From the NCBI GenBank assembly GCA_017311185.1, contig JAESUZ010003105.1, positions 434,001 through 498,000 of the forward strand: DNA of 64,000 bases. Reading direction: 5' to 3'. Both the position numbers and the translations under genes were made by a program. Source of the stretch: Proteles cristata cristata (lineage: Eukaryota > Chordata > Mammalia > Carnivora > Hyaenidae). The notes under the pieces are model-generated. The model was given only the letters and a program-made list of their open reading frames with translations. It was not told where the DNA came from and made no database searches. Position 1 is the stretch's first letter. Each line of letters begins with the position of its first letter. This document shows positions 50,201 through 58,883 of this stretch, in pieces.

Positions 50201-53200
50201 GGAAATAGAAAAATCATTGCAGAGTTTTAAAAAAAATTTAATAGACTATCTTTTGAGTTATTTTATTAGGTTTATAGCAAAATTGAGTAGAAGATAGAGA
50301 TTTTCCATACACCCTCTGCTCCCTCACATACAAAACTTCTCCCATTATCAATATCCCTCACCAGAGTGGCACATTTGTTACAGTTGTACCTATTTTGACA
50401 CACCATTATCACCCAAAGTTCAAGTTTACATCAGGGTTCATTCCTGATGTACATTCTGTGGGTTTGGACAAACTTACGATGACACATATCCATGATTATA
50501 GCATCATACAGAGATGTTTCACTGCCCTGAAAGACCTGTGCTTTGCCTTTTCATCCTTCCCTTCCTCCTAACCCCTGCCAACCACTGATCTTTTTACTGT
50601 CTCCATAGTTTTCCTTTTTCAGGATGTCCTACCGTTGGAATCATGCAGTAGAGAACCTTTTCAGACTAGCTTTCTACTTAGTGATGATAATATGCATTTG
50701 TTTTCCCCCATGTCTTTTCATGGCTTCATAGCTTATTTTGTTTTAGCATTGAATAATATTCCTTTGCCTGGGTGTACCACAGTTTATATCCTCTGTCTAC
50801 TAAAGGACATCTTGGTTGCTTCCAAGTTTTGGCAGTTATGAATAAAGCTGCTGTAAGCGTCCATGTGCAGGTTTTTGTGTGGACGTGTTTTGAGTTCATT
50901 TGGGTAAACACCAAGGAGTGGCTGTTGCTGAATCATATGGTAAGAGTATGTTCAGTTATGTAAGAAACTGCCAAACTGTCTTCCAAAGTTGCTGTACTAT
51001 TTTGCATTCCCACCAGCAATGAATGAGAGTTCCTGTTGCTTCACGTCCTCATGAGCATTTGGTGGTGTCAGTGTTTTGTATTTTGGCCATGTCAAAAGGT
51101 GTGTAGTGGTATCTTGATGTTTTAAACATTGAAGAATTTTAACATGGAAGTGACACCAGAAATTTATATGCCTGAAAGGTCCATATGAAAGCATTGTGAT
51201 TCTTCATTTTATTTTAAAAAGTTTTTTTAAATGTTTTAATTTATTTCTGGGAGAGAGAGAGAGACAGCATGAGCAGGGGAGGGTCAGAGAGAGAGGGAGA
51301 CACAGAATCGGAAACAGGCTCCAGGCTCTGAGCTAGCTGTTAGCACAGAGCTTCACATGGGGCTCGAACCCACGAACTGTGAGATCGTGACCTGAGCTGA
51401 AGTCGGACGCTTAACCGACTGAGCCACCCAGGCATCTCCATTGTGGTTCTTTAAAAGGAGTGGAGGCAGAACTAGAGGAAGAGTGATTGGTTACGAAGCT
51501 GTGCAGTGCTATTAGCTAGACATGTCAAGAGGACCCTCGCGTTGGCCCTGTCAGTAAGGATGGTGAAGAGAGAGAGAGATTTAAAAGGTACTTAGAAGCC
51601 AGAATGAAAGAACTGTGACTAGAAGTGTCTAATGAGGAAGAAGGGAGTTTCTCTATCAGTTCCAAACACCTTTGGGGACATTTGGAAATGTGTGGTGGTG
51701 TTTTTTTGTTGTTACAATGACTGAGGGTTTCTTCTGGCATTGAATGGGTGCTAAATGTTCTTCAGTGGATAGGGCAGTTCTTCCCAATGCAAAATTGTGT
51801 TTTGGTGAGAAATACTGTAGGGTGATGACATTGAGAGAAGGAATAAGCAGATCTGTAGAGGAAGATAATGAGTTCAGTTTGAGCTCTTTATTGGATACCC
51901 AGTTGAAGTTGACCTTAGGCAATTAGGTATATGAATATAGAATAGATTATCTGTTGTTTCTTATCCTTATTTTGTGAAAATTCGTTGAAAAGGAGTGTTA
52001 GTACTAGTAATAAGCTTAGTTCTCATAAATTTAGTGCATTTGAAGTGAAGAAGGAAATCATTAAGCATGCTAATAGCCATTTTACTGTAATTGAAGCAAA
52101 TAGTTACATGTTTAGTTGGTAAGGAAAAGAATAAAATTAAAGAACCTGGAAAGAAAATTGTCTATAGAGCTTTAAAGACTGTAGAGATTAAAAAGGTATT
52201 ATGATTAGGAATTGATGTCATGTTTCTAGTTTTCTTAAAACCTGGGGATCTGAATTTGACTTTCTAACATGCATTCAGGAACACATTAGGTATAAAAGTA
52301 GAAGACCCCCATGTACTGTTTCAAGATTTTCTGTGAAGGGAAGGAGAAAGAGGGTAACTAGTTAAGGGGATAAGAGATCCAAGAAAGTTTTTTTTAAAGG
52401 GAAGAGCTATAACCTGAGATGTTTCTTTGTGAAGCAGGAAAAGGCAGAAGACAAGGCAAAATTGAAGAAGTAGGGAGAAAGGAAAACTAATCATTAGACA
52501 AGATTCCTTGAAGAGGTAGGATGTATTGAGAACAGTGGTGTTAGAGTCTTATTCTTGGATAGGAGAAAAAAAGTGGCACCTTTTCCACTGAGTTTGAAGG
52601 AAGACATAATGATGGATTCAAAGGTAAGTAGTACATTTGCACATGTAACTGTAGGAAGTTTATTCTTTCAGCAGTTTCTGAATGCCTACTGTGTGTTTCA
52701 TTCTACTAGTTTGGGGATATTTTGTCCCTATCCTTGAAGAGGTGAAGGTCCAGCGAAGAAGGGATTTTTTGCCTTATGGCCTTTATATTGTCCTTTGAGG
52801 TATGGTGGGAACCTCTTTGGAGTCTTTCCTAGTCTCAGGATTCTTCAGATTATCAGTAGTGGTTTAGAAATCATTGTCTAAAAGGACTTTTAAGTTACTT
52901 GGGATCATTTTTTCTGACCCAGGCATGTAAGTTTACTCATAAAAGCTTGATACTTCCTTAACTGGTGTAAGTCCTTGAAAGTGATCATGGGTCTTTCTCT
53001 CTGTCATGACAGGTATTGTCCTTTGTCATGTGGCAGTATGGCCTCACTGTGCTCCACACGCGGTTAAATGGTCATTTATGTCATCTTCATCAAACTTTTA
53101 AAAGAGCAAATCTTAGTTGATTAATTTTTAAATCAATACTCTTCATGGACTCTGAGGTCAAGGATCAGTCATTGTAGATGGCAGTCCTTTCATTACAGCC

Positions 53201-56200
53201 TGAAGGTGTACATCGGTGGCTCTTAGCGGGGAACAGTTTTGCCCCCCCGGGTTGCTTTGGCAGTCAGTGTCTGGAGACAGTTTTGGTTGTCACCAATGGG
53301 GGTAGGATGGAGTTATGGGTAGAGGCTAGGGCTGCTGCTAATGTCATAATATATAGGACAGTCCCTCAGAACAAAAAATCATTTGGTGCCAAATGTCAAA
53401 AGTGCTGAAGTCAAGGAACACTGATATAAGTTAACATTTTAATACTTATAATCTAGTCAAGTATGCTTCTCTGCCATTATCTAATTTAAACTGCAGAACT
53501 GCCCTATGAGGTAAGTGGTATTCTTTTTACCCTGAAGGGACTGTTCATTGGTGAGGGAGACAGGATACAAACCTTAATCTTATCTCTGAATGAAAATTTG
53601 AAGACCTAAGTATTTAGGGAAAAAGCTATGTATGTATGTATGTATGTATGTATGTATTTAAAGGGCTATCTATGGTCTTACCTGTTTTTTTTTTGCAGGG
53701 ATAAATATTCATGGAATTTGAAATACATAATTTATTTTTAATATTACAGATCTAGAAATGGCCATTGCCTACTGGAATTTAGTGCTTAATGGAAGATTTA
53801 AATTCTTAGACTTATGGAATAAATTTTTGTTGGTAAGTTCATGTTTTCTGCAGCTCCATCTTTTCTCTACATTTTTACTTGGAAGATAGATTAACATTAT
53901 TTATTTCTTTATAATATTTATTTTTGAAAGAGAGAGAGAGAGTGTAAGCGGGGGCAGGGCAGAGAGAGGAGACACAGAATCTGAAGCAGATTCCAGGCTC
54001 TGAGCTGTCAGCACAGAGCCTGACATGGGGCTCAAATTCATGGACCAGACCGTGAGATCATGACCTGGGCCAAAGTTGGATGCTTAACTGACTGAGCCAC
54101 GTAGGCGCCCCTAAATTAACATTTTTAAAAAGCATGACTCAGAGTGTGTAGTGGACATAGAATGAGAAGTTTGATTACCACAATTTGATTATACCTGTTG
54201 TTCTGCATTCTTGAATTAGCGTTGTTTGGACTGGTATTTTGAAACTTTTTGTTGATTTGTATGTTTTTGCTTATTTTTTTAAAAATAGGAACATCATAAA
54301 CGATCAATACCAAAAGATACTTGGAATCTTCTTTTAGACTTCAGTACAATGATTGCAGATGACATGTCTAATTATGATGAAGAAGGTAATGAAAGTTTTT
54401 GCCCTACCTTTTTTTTTCTTTAATCACACACTCTTGAACTTCTTGTCTACATCTGTTTTTTCTTTTCTTTTTTAAATGTTTTATTGTAAAGTTGATTTCC
54501 ATATAGCACGCAGTGCTCATCCCAACAGATGCCCTCCCCCATGCCCATCACCACCCTTCCCCTCCCCACTACCCCCATCAGCTCTCAGTTTGTTCTCAGC
54601 ATTCAAGAGTCTCTTATGGTTTGCCTCCCTTCCTCTCCTCAGCTATTTTTCCCCTTCTCTTCCCCCATGGTCTTCCGTTAAGTTCCTCCTAATCCACCTG
54701 TACGTGCAAACATATGGTATCTGTCCTTCTCTGCCTCACTTATTTTGCTCAGCATAACACCCTCAAGTTCCATCCAGGTTGTTACACATGGCCAGATTTC
54801 ATTCATTCTCATTGCCATGTAGTATTCCATGGTATAGATAAACCACATCTTCTTGATCCATTCGTCCGTTGATGGACACTTAGGCTCTTTCCATGATTTG
54901 GCTATTGTTGAGAGTGCTGCTGTGAACATTGGGGTCCATGTGCCCCTATGCATCTGCAGTCCTGTGTCCCTTGGGTAAATTCCTAGCAATGCTATTGCTG
55001 GGTCATAGGGGAGTTCTACTGTTAATTTTTTGAGGAACCTCCACACTGTTTTCCAGAGGGGCTGCACCAGTTTACATTCCCACCAACAGTGTAGGAGGGT
55101 GCCCGTTTCTCCACATCCTCACCAGCATCTATAGTCTCCTGATTTCTTCATTTTAGCCACTCTGACTGGCGTCTACATCTGTTTTTCTTGTCATTGGGAT
55201 TTCTGTCTTCTCACTTTTTGTGTTGTTAATGTATAAAATGCCTTTGTCCTCTTTACCAATCTCTATTTTGTTTCTTTAAATACCAATTCAGTAATCCTGT
55301 CTTCCAGAAAGGCATCACTAATTTTCATCCATGTTTTAGATTTTCAGTTTACTCATTACTCCTCTTACTGTACTTTGTATTTTTGTGTTTTTGTTATCTG
55401 TCTTGTCTGTGAATTTGTAAACTCAAGTTTAGTGACTGTCTCCTTTGAAATGTACTTCAGCTGCACAATTGACATTTAGTAAATAATAACCAATTGAATG
55501 CTCTTATATTTTGTCACGTGCATAAAAAGATGGTATTACCATCTACTACTAGGACATGTGCTTTTGTCATTTGAGAGGTGGCAGTGGTTTACATTGCTTT
55601 CTTCACACATACTTACTCACCTAGCCTCCCTTGAGAATTAGCAGGATGTGTTTTTGAGATTGTTGAATAGAGGTAGTCTTTGAGAAATCCCCAATGACCT
55701 TGGCCTCCTTAAAAGTGTCCTGGAACTACTTAATCTAACCAGAGATAGTTATTTTTTCCTCTTTGTTTTCATTATGATGTCTAGTCTTCACTAATAAGTG
55801 AGAAATGTCTAATCCGGTGATAATTGTGCTTTCTATTAGGCCTTACACAAAACAGGAGAACTTCCTGATTTTGGAGGTTGGCATGTGGATGTGTAGAGGC
55901 ATGCATATATGCAGTTTAAAATCTCTTAGCAATTTATTGTCATGAAGTAGGATAGAGTTCGATATTTGCTGTTAATTTCCCTTCTAAGTTTGCCACAAAA
56001 TGCCTAGAAACATTTTCCTCCTACCTAACTATGCTCTCAATGCTGGCAGCATGCCATTATAGCATGGCCATTTCTTAGGCTGCCAGTTTAGGGGCCTTCA
56101 GAAAACATAATATTATTGGTTGATTACTAGAAGAGGTAGTTATTATTTATCATTCAGGGACTGATCAAGTGTTGGAATAATAAGACAGAGAATACAAGGA

Positions 56201-56464
56201 GTATTTTAGGTAGGAACTCTAAAAAGCTAGAATTTTGGGAGTCTTCTCAGTGAGAATATTTGTAATGATATACTTTAACTGTTATGGGAAGGTATTTTAA
56301 AAAGTAAAGCATTCTCTTAAAATGTTAGCCCTATTTCTGCTTTTCTTTCTTTCCCTTTTCCCATACTTTTTTTCTTTTTTCCAGGAGCATGGCCTGTTCT
56401 TATTGATGACTTTGTGGAATTTGCACGCCCTCAAATTGCTGGGACAAAAAGTACAACAGTGTAG
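29138..56464 (+). CDS. DCUN1D1: DCUN1D1 (SCCRO/DCNL1), complete seven-exon gene
   Basis: Joining 29138-29140, 40841-41057, 42506-42674, 44866-44996, 53750-53832, 54289-54385 and 56385-56464 gives 780 nt: 259 codons plus TAG, the human length. The protein is a scaffold co-E3 that helps RBX1 and UBE2M transfer NEDD8 to cullins. A UBA-like region lies at about residues 8-45 and the PONY/DCUN1 domain at about 60-248. The cullin-binding DAD patch is intact: D211, A235 and D241. Every recognised stretch ([26 protein letters not shown]-like [15 protein letters not shown]-like [10 protein letters not shown]) agrees with the human protein as recalled. All introns are GT...AG. In humans the gene lies at 3q26.3 and is amplified in squamous cancers. 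MCCC1 ends 27 kb upstream on the same strand. Confidence 0.97.
31240..31330. repeat. AT-rich imperfect tandem repeat
   Basis: Variants of AAAAAGTATTAAA and AAAATATTTTAAAAGTATT repeat several times between GAAAATATTTT and TTCAAAATATC. Confidence 0.7.
31975..32475 (-). mobile_element. L2-like LINE relic, antisense, with (GT)n
   Basis: ACACTATGTGCCAAGCACTC, CATGTGAGGGCTACATTTTA, GTAGGGAGACACAAATAATA, GCTATGGGAGAAAAGCAG, TGTAGCTGGAGCATTG and GATTTTTACTCCAAGAGAAATGGGAAGCC follow the recalled antisense order of L2. Confidence 0.6.
32021..32046. repeat. (GT)n microsatellite
   Basis: Thirteen GT units within the L2-like relic of DCUN1D1 intron 1. Confidence 0.97.
32805..33008 (-). repeat. MIR SINE relic
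   Basis: TTATGAGGTGGGTATTGCTA, GGAAATGGAGGTTTACTGG, AAGTGATTTGACCAAGGTAA fit antisense MIR. Confidence 0.6.
34396..34510 (-). repeat. Short carnivore SINE
   Basis: TTTTAATTTTAAGTAGGCTC, GAACTCAAAACCCTGAGATC, closing GAGCTAACTAGGAAGCCCCC. AATACTTTTT flanks it at 34385-34394 and 34513-34522. Confidence 0.82.
35455..35625 (+). repeat. MIR SINE relic
   Basis: GAACTCCGAGGCTTAGTTTT, TTGGTAAAATGGAATCAGTG, TTGAGGGATTGTTAATAATT, GTTGGCACACAGTAGGAGCT follow MIR. Confidence 0.75.
35708..35925 (-). repeat. MIR SINE relic
   Basis: GTTTACAGATGAGGAAATTG, AAGCACACAGAGATTAAGTA, CCCAAAGTCACACAGCAATT are the antisense MIR core. It lies close to a sense MIR at 35455, giving an inverted pair. Confidence 0.85.
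36304..36526 (-). repeat. CanSINE with 15-bp target duplication
   Basis: TTAATGTTTTATTTCAGAGA, CCCGACGCGGGGCTCGAACC, closing GCCACCCAGGCGCCCC. CAGTGTTTTGATTTT at 36288-36302 and 36527-36541. Confidence 0.94.
36771..36986 (+). repeat. CanSINE
   Basis: Head GGGGTTCCTGGGTGGCTCAG, GAGTCGGGCTCTGTGCTGAC, CAGAAATAAATAAACCATT tail. Flanks TATTTTCATTTTGG and TATTTCCATCTTGG are a two-mismatch target duplication. Confidence 0.93.
37123..37331 (-). repeat. CanSINE with 11-bp target duplication
   Basis: AAATATTTATTTTTGAGAGA, GCCTGACATGGGGCTCCAAC, closing GCCACCCAGGTGCCTC. TATTGTAGAGC is at 37112-37122 and 37332-37342. Confidence 0.93.
39670..39800 (+). repeat. MIR SINE fragment
   Basis: TTTTTGAACAAATTCCTTAA, CTCTCATCTGTACAATCAGG resemble the MIR core. 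Confidence 0.5.
40226..40360. repeat. Local imperfect duplication
   Basis: GGGTACTTGTTCATATTTCA with CTGCTTTCTGTTTG (from 40226) recurs about 100 nt later as GGGTACTCATATTTCATTGC with TTTTTCACATTTG. Confidence 0.55.
40841..41057 (+). CDS. DCUN1D1: DCUN1D1 exon 2 (UBA-like region)
   Basis: 217 nt; acceptor GTTTTGATAG, donor GTGAGT. Encodes residues 2-73 and the first base of codon 74. It includes the UBA-like helices ([33 protein letters not shown]) and the start of the PONY region ([14 protein letters not shown]). Confidence 0.97.
41894..42117 (-). repeat. CanSINE with long T tail
   Basis: About 22 Ts, AATGTTTATGTATTTTTGAG, CCTGATGCAGGGCTCGAACC, closing GAGCCACCCAGGCACCCC. Confidence 0.93.
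42279..42312. repeat. (GT)n microsatellite
   Basis: Seventeen GT units about 190 nt before the exon 3 acceptor. Confidence 0.97.
42506..42674 (+). CDS. DCUN1D1: DCUN1D1 exon 3
   Basis: 169 nt; acceptor TTTTTAAAG, donor GTGAGT. Encodes residues 74-129 plus two bases of codon 130, including [19 protein letters not shown] (an EF-hand-like part of the PONY domain) and FMDGMTEL. Confidence 0.97.
42675..44865 (+). other. DCUN1D1: DCUN1D1 intron 3
   Basis: 2.2 kb, GTGAGT...CATAG. Holds an antisense MIR and, at about 43440-43830, an unclassified block with a 112-codon frame that looks repeat-derived. No CanSINE. Confidence 0.95.
43238..43437 (-). repeat. MIR SINE relic
   Basis: GCTAACATTTGTTGGACATT, GAACTGTGCTAAGTATTTCA, GATGAGGAAAGTGAGGTACA, GGATTTGAACCCAGGCATTC are antisense MIR end to end. 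Confidence 0.88.
44866..44996 (+). CDS. DCUN1D1: DCUN1D1 exon 4
   Basis: 131 nt; acceptor TTTTACAACATAG, donor GTAAGA. Encodes [18 protein letters not shown] and [20 protein letters not shown], up to the first base of codon 174. Confidence 0.97.
46075..46215 (-). repeat. MIR SINE relic
   Basis: CATCACCTACCATGTGCCTG, TTATTTTACAGATGAGGAAA, GGTTAAACAACTTAACCAGT. Confidence 0.7.
47040..47475 (+). mobile_element. L1 3' end relics, sense, split by (TA)n
   Basis: TTGCACAACAGTGTGAATGT, GGTTGAGATGGCAAATTTTA, GTGTATTTAACCACACAGAA, then after the (TA)n GACTTTGGATAATACTTGTA, AAGAAATATACCACACTAAA, GGTATATGGGAACTGTCTGT and TCAATTTTTCTGTAAGCC match recalled L1 3' ends. Confidence 0.65.
47196..47244. repeat. 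(TA)n microsatellite
   Basis: About 24 uninterrupted TA units grown from the A tail of the L1 fragment before it (GGGGGGGAAAAAAAAA). Confidence 0.97.
47820..48500 (+). mobile_element. Possible CR1/L3-like LINE relic
   Basis: TTAGATTTGAAAGGGATTTC and AAGCTGAACAGAATACTCCA resemble recalled L3/CR1 3' sequence. Weak. Confidence 0.3.
48555..48715 (-). repeat. MIR SINE relic
   Basis: CTATATAATCCCATTTAGTT, CTTGTAACAGCCCTTTGAGC, AAGATGGAGAAATTCATGG, AAGGTCACTTAACTTTAGAG. Confidence 0.65.
49145..49345 (-). repeat. MIR SINE relic
   Basis: CAGGCACTGTTTTAAGTGTT, TTAACTTGTTTAATCCTTAC, CAATCCTGTGAGAGTAGGTT, GATGGAGTTGGGATTTAAGA. Confidence 0.8.
49466..49898 (-). repeat. CanSINE interrupted by a sense CanSINE
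   Basis: T run and AAGAGATAGAGA at the left, resuming after 49742 with GGGGTAGGAGCAGACAGAGA and closing GAGCCACCCAGGCACCCC at about 49898. The insert occupies 49500-49729. Confidence 0.9.
49500..49729 (+). repeat. CanSINE inserted in antisense CanSINE, exact 12-bp duplication
   Basis: Head GGGGCGCCTGGGTGGCTTAG, CGCGTCGGGCTCTGTGCTGA, CT arm, CCTAGAAATAATAAAG and A tail. AAGAGATAGAGA is at 49488-49499 and 49730-49741. Close to the felid consensus, so recent. Confidence 0.95.
50225..51130 (-). mobile_element. L1 3' part relic, antisense
   Basis: CACCATTATCACCCAAAGTT, ATTCTGTGGGTTTGGACAAA, GTGTACCACAGTTTATATCC, CTGCTGTAAGCGTCCATGTG, AAGAAACTGCCAAACTGTCT, TATTTTGGCCATGTCAAAAG follow antisense L1 (ORF2 end and 3' UTR). 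Confidence 0.85.
51208..51438 (-). repeat. CanSINE
   Basis: TTTAATTTATTTCTGGGAGA, CACATGGGGCTCGAACCCAC, closing GAGCCACCCAGGCATCTC. Flanks CATTGTGATTCTT (51192-51204) and CATTGTGGTTCTT (51439-51451) form a one-mismatch target duplication. Confidence 0.93.
51655..51800. mobile_element. MER20-like hAT relic (partial)
   Basis: GGGGACATTTGGAAATGTGT, TCTGGCATTGAATGGGTGCT, AAATGTTCTTCAGTGGATAG, AGGGCAGTTCTTCCCAATGC resemble MER20 as recalled. Confidence 0.5.
53200..53425. mobile_element. MER20-like hAT relic
   Basis: GGCAGTCAGTGTCTGGAGAC, TTTTGGTTGTCACCAATGGG, GGGCTGCTGCTAATGTCATA, AGGACAGTCCCTCAGAACAA, GCCAAATGTCAAAAGTGCTG. Confidence 0.65.
53627..53657. repeat. (TATG)n microsatellite
   Basis: Seven to eight TATG units about 90 nt before the exon 5 acceptor. 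Confidence 0.95.
53750..53832 (+). CDS. DCUN1D1: DCUN1D1 exon 5
   Basis: 83 nt; acceptor ATATTACAG, donor GTAAGT. Encodes [20 protein letters not shown] through LL at residue 201, ending on a codon boundary. An antisense CanSINE begins about 70 nt after the donor. Confidence 0.97.
53833..54288 (+). other. DCUN1D1: DCUN1D1 intron 5
   Basis: 456 nt, GTAAGT...AATAG, nearly half of it one antisense CanSINE. Confidence 0.96.
53905..54111 (-). repeat. CanSINE
   Basis: ATAATATTTATTTTTGAAAG, GCCTGACATGGGGCTCAAAT, closing GAGCCACGTAGGCGCCCC. Flanks GATTAACATT and AATTAACATT suggest a target duplication. Confidence 0.9.
54289..54385 (+). CDS. DCUN1D1: DCUN1D1 exon 6
   Basis: 97 nt; acceptor AAAAATAG, donor GTAATG (non-consensus A/T at +5 and +6). 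Encodes [19 protein letters not shown] and the stretch ending NYDEE, with D211 of the cullin-binding patch. A recent L1 fragment starts 75 nt after the donor. Confidence 0.97.
54461..55170 (-). mobile_element. Recent 5'-truncated L1, exact 16-bp target duplication
   Basis: About 710 nt containing the 3' UTR and ORF2 C-terminus on the minus strand. A 129-codon open frame (55067-54678) reads [41 protein letters not shown] and YTMEYYMA, the L1 ORF2 C-terminal region. GTCTACATCTGTTTTT flanks it exactly at 54445-54460 and 55171-55186. The intact frame and perfect duplication show recent insertion. Confidence 0.95.
55255..55500 (+). mobile_element. L2-like LINE 3' fragment
   Basis: CAGAAAGGCATCACTAATTT, GTCTGTGAATTTGTAAACTC, TGACATTTAGTAAATAATAA fit the L2 3' end. 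Confidence 0.55.
56385..56464 (+). CDS. DCUN1D1: DCUN1D1 exon 7, coding part
   Basis: 80 nt to TAG at 56462-56464; acceptor TCTTTTTTCCAG. Encodes [19 protein letters not shown] and the tail TKSTTV. A235 and D241 of the DAD patch are here. Confidence 0.97.
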
Positions 56465-56501
56465 CACTAAAGGAACCTTCTAGAATGTACATAGTCTGTA
56501 C

Positions 56502-56507
56502 AATAAA
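56502..56507 (+). terminator. DCUN1D1: Proximal poly(A) signal candidate of DCUN1D1
   Basis: AATAAA 38 nt after the stop codon in TACAATAAATAC. If used, the 3' UTR would be only about 60 nt. Confidence 0.4.
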
Positions 56508-58352
56508 TACAACGGAAAATTGCACAGTCAATTTCTGCTGGCTGGACTGAACTGAAGATCAATCCTCACAATTCAGACTGAGGGTTGTGTCAAAACTTTA
56601 AGGATACATCTTGGACCATATCGTATTTCATTCTTCTAATGGTGGTTTGGGCTTGTCTTCTAGTCTGGGCCGCTCTAAACATTTATAATTCCAACATTGT
56701 GGATTTCATCTTATATCTGTGGACCATCCTAGTTTATTCTCCCATAAGTCTTAGGAGCTTTATGGTGATTATTTTGAGGTTTCCATTCTTGCATAAAGCA
56801 CAATGCTGTCTTCATCAGAAAACAGTTTGGCATAAGAATTAAACATATGAACATCACAAACAATTTATAAAAACTTCTTAAATATATGCTTTGGGCTAGT
56901 TGCAAAGACTATGCTGATAGCACTTCCAATGAGAGTGATATATTTAAGTGTACCAGATCTGGAATGGTGTTTTGGTTTGGGGGGATTTTTTTTTTCCCGG
57001 GCAAATCACATGTATTGTTGATGTGAGTAGAGTAACTGATGTCAAAATAACCAACGTGAAAAATTTTTAGGATAACTTGGTGTGCCTACCTGAAAAATTT
57101 ATTGTGTTTCAGACCCTCGATTTCAAAAGGTTCCACAGAACTAGTCTGCACTTACCTTACCCATGTTTATATATAGTTGTCTTAACAGGGAGCTTTTATT
57201 TAGAAAATGTCTGCATAATGTTAGATTCTACTCCTGTCTACATTATGCACTACATAATTGGATTTCATTATGATTTTGAAATGCTTATATGCCTGTCGAA
57301 TAAGTTAAACTATTTAATTTGTTTTGAATGTTTTAGAGTGCTACACAATACAATATTCTAAATTTAGGCATGAGGGTTTTAATTTTTTGTTTTTGGTTTT
57401 TTTGTCAGCGCACTATGGAACACAAATGAAATTCTCTTAATTTATAAGAAGATAGTAGGAATTAAATTTTGAAAATGGTCGTGATGAGCCATGAAGTTCA
57501 ATCCTTATAGGTACTGCTTTCAGACAAATAGTCCATTTTTGATGACTTCTTATTTTGTTGAAATTGCTTTCACTGCTAATCACTGTGGTTGCCAAATACT
57601 TCAGGAGCAAAAATTTTCAAGCAAGCATGTACTTGATGCAAATATCGATCTGGCTTCTATTTTCATAAATTAGTTTCTTCACCTTTTTTGTTTTATTCAA
57701 GTGAGCTCAGTTTTCACGTCAAAGCAGACTTCTCTCTTGTGTGTGTTTTTTTCATTACAAGACCCATGAACTGCTTTCATGCTGAAAATACTCCTGTCTC
57801 TGTTCACTTCCTGACATGTGAAGGGTTTATTGCTTTCTTAAACATTTCTGTAAGGCAAGTAAAACAAAATGGAAAACTTCATGTATTGGATGACTTTGGT
57901 CTCTAGCAGGAATAGAATCTGCTTGGTATATCCAGGCAACTCTCTAAGGTCCAATGTTGAAATTATCAAAGGAATGTACTGCAGAATAGCAGTATGTTTT
58001 ATGTAGATGTGAAAATGATTTTAAGAAACAATGGTATCTTACTACTACTTTTTATTTACACAGTTCTGAAATTGAGTAGAAAGCTTTCCCCATAGATACT
58101 ATATTAATATTCCAATCATAACTTTAACTCAAGAATATAATTCTACCAAAAGAATATTTTGAAAATTTCTATTCAGTTTACTGGAATTGGTTATTTAAAA
58201 GAAAAAAAAGAAGAATCCTGCTGCTTCAGTATTTCCTGACTTCATATTTGTAAATATAAAGAGGAACTTCAATTATGAAAAATTTTAAAAGATATATATA
58301 TGTACTATTTTGTTTTTTGTCTTGAAGATTTTGAGTTATGGTATTGTTTTCA

Positions 58353-58372
58353 GATTGATTGATTGATTGATT
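58353..58372. repeat. (GATT)n run
   Basis: Four to five GATT units in the probable DCUN1D1 3' UTR. Confidence 0.9.
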
Positions 58373-58782
58373 AATTCGAGTATGCTGTGTTTTAAAATGA
58401 GATCCCATTAGCTTTTTTTTTTCCCCCAATAGAAAATTGCTTTCTTAAAAGTCTGATATTGGTTCATGGCTTAGTGCCTTGGATTTACAGACTTTTCCTT
58501 TTAAATGCAAGACCTTTTTCAACAAAATAGTGTTTGTCATCATTTTGGTACTAAACATTTATAATTACTGTGTAATTATAAACAAAAAATACATAAAGCT
58601 TTGAATATAATTATGTAGCATAAAAGTTAAGGTTGTTCACTCTATGATGGCATCTTAGAATTAAACAGTACTATTACTAGGGCTGAAAAGAGAAGACTGG
58701 TTTAATGTGGTGTGATTATTTTGAGGATAAATGTCTGGTTACAGGGAATATTTTATACTAAAACAATGCTTACACATATGGC

Positions 58783-58883
58783 CATGTATGTGTGTGCGTG
58801 TGTGAGTTTGTGAGAGAGATTGATGGAGTGACAGGTTGAAAGAGACACACATGTTCACACACACATGCATACACACACACACA
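58783..58883. repeat. (GT)n / (CA)n inverted repeat
   Basis: A GT-rich arm (58783-58806, TGTATGTGTGTGCGTGTG) is followed after about 40 nt by a CA-rich arm (58845-58883, CACACACATGCATACACACA). In RNA the two could pair into an imperfect hairpin. Confidence 0.7.

Larger units (their letters stand above)
44997..53749 (+). other. DCUN1D1: DCUN1D1 intron 4
   Basis: 8.75 kb, GTAAGA...TACAG. Contains MIRs, L1 3' ends with a (TA)n, a CanSINE-in-CanSINE, an antisense L1, an antisense CanSINE and two MER20-like relics, described separately. No internal gene recognised. Confidence 0.95.
54386..56384 (+). other. DCUN1D1: DCUN1D1 intron 6
   Basis: 2.0 kb, GTAATG...CCAG with a long pyrimidine tract before exon 7 (CTTTCTTTCCCTTTTCCC). 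Contains a young antisense L1 fragment and an L2-like piece. Confidence 0.96.

Noticed and set aside
54678..55067. 129-codon minus ORF as a host gene
   Set aside because: It is the C-terminal part of L1 ORF2 in a 5'-truncated insertion without the endonuclease or reverse-transcriptase core.
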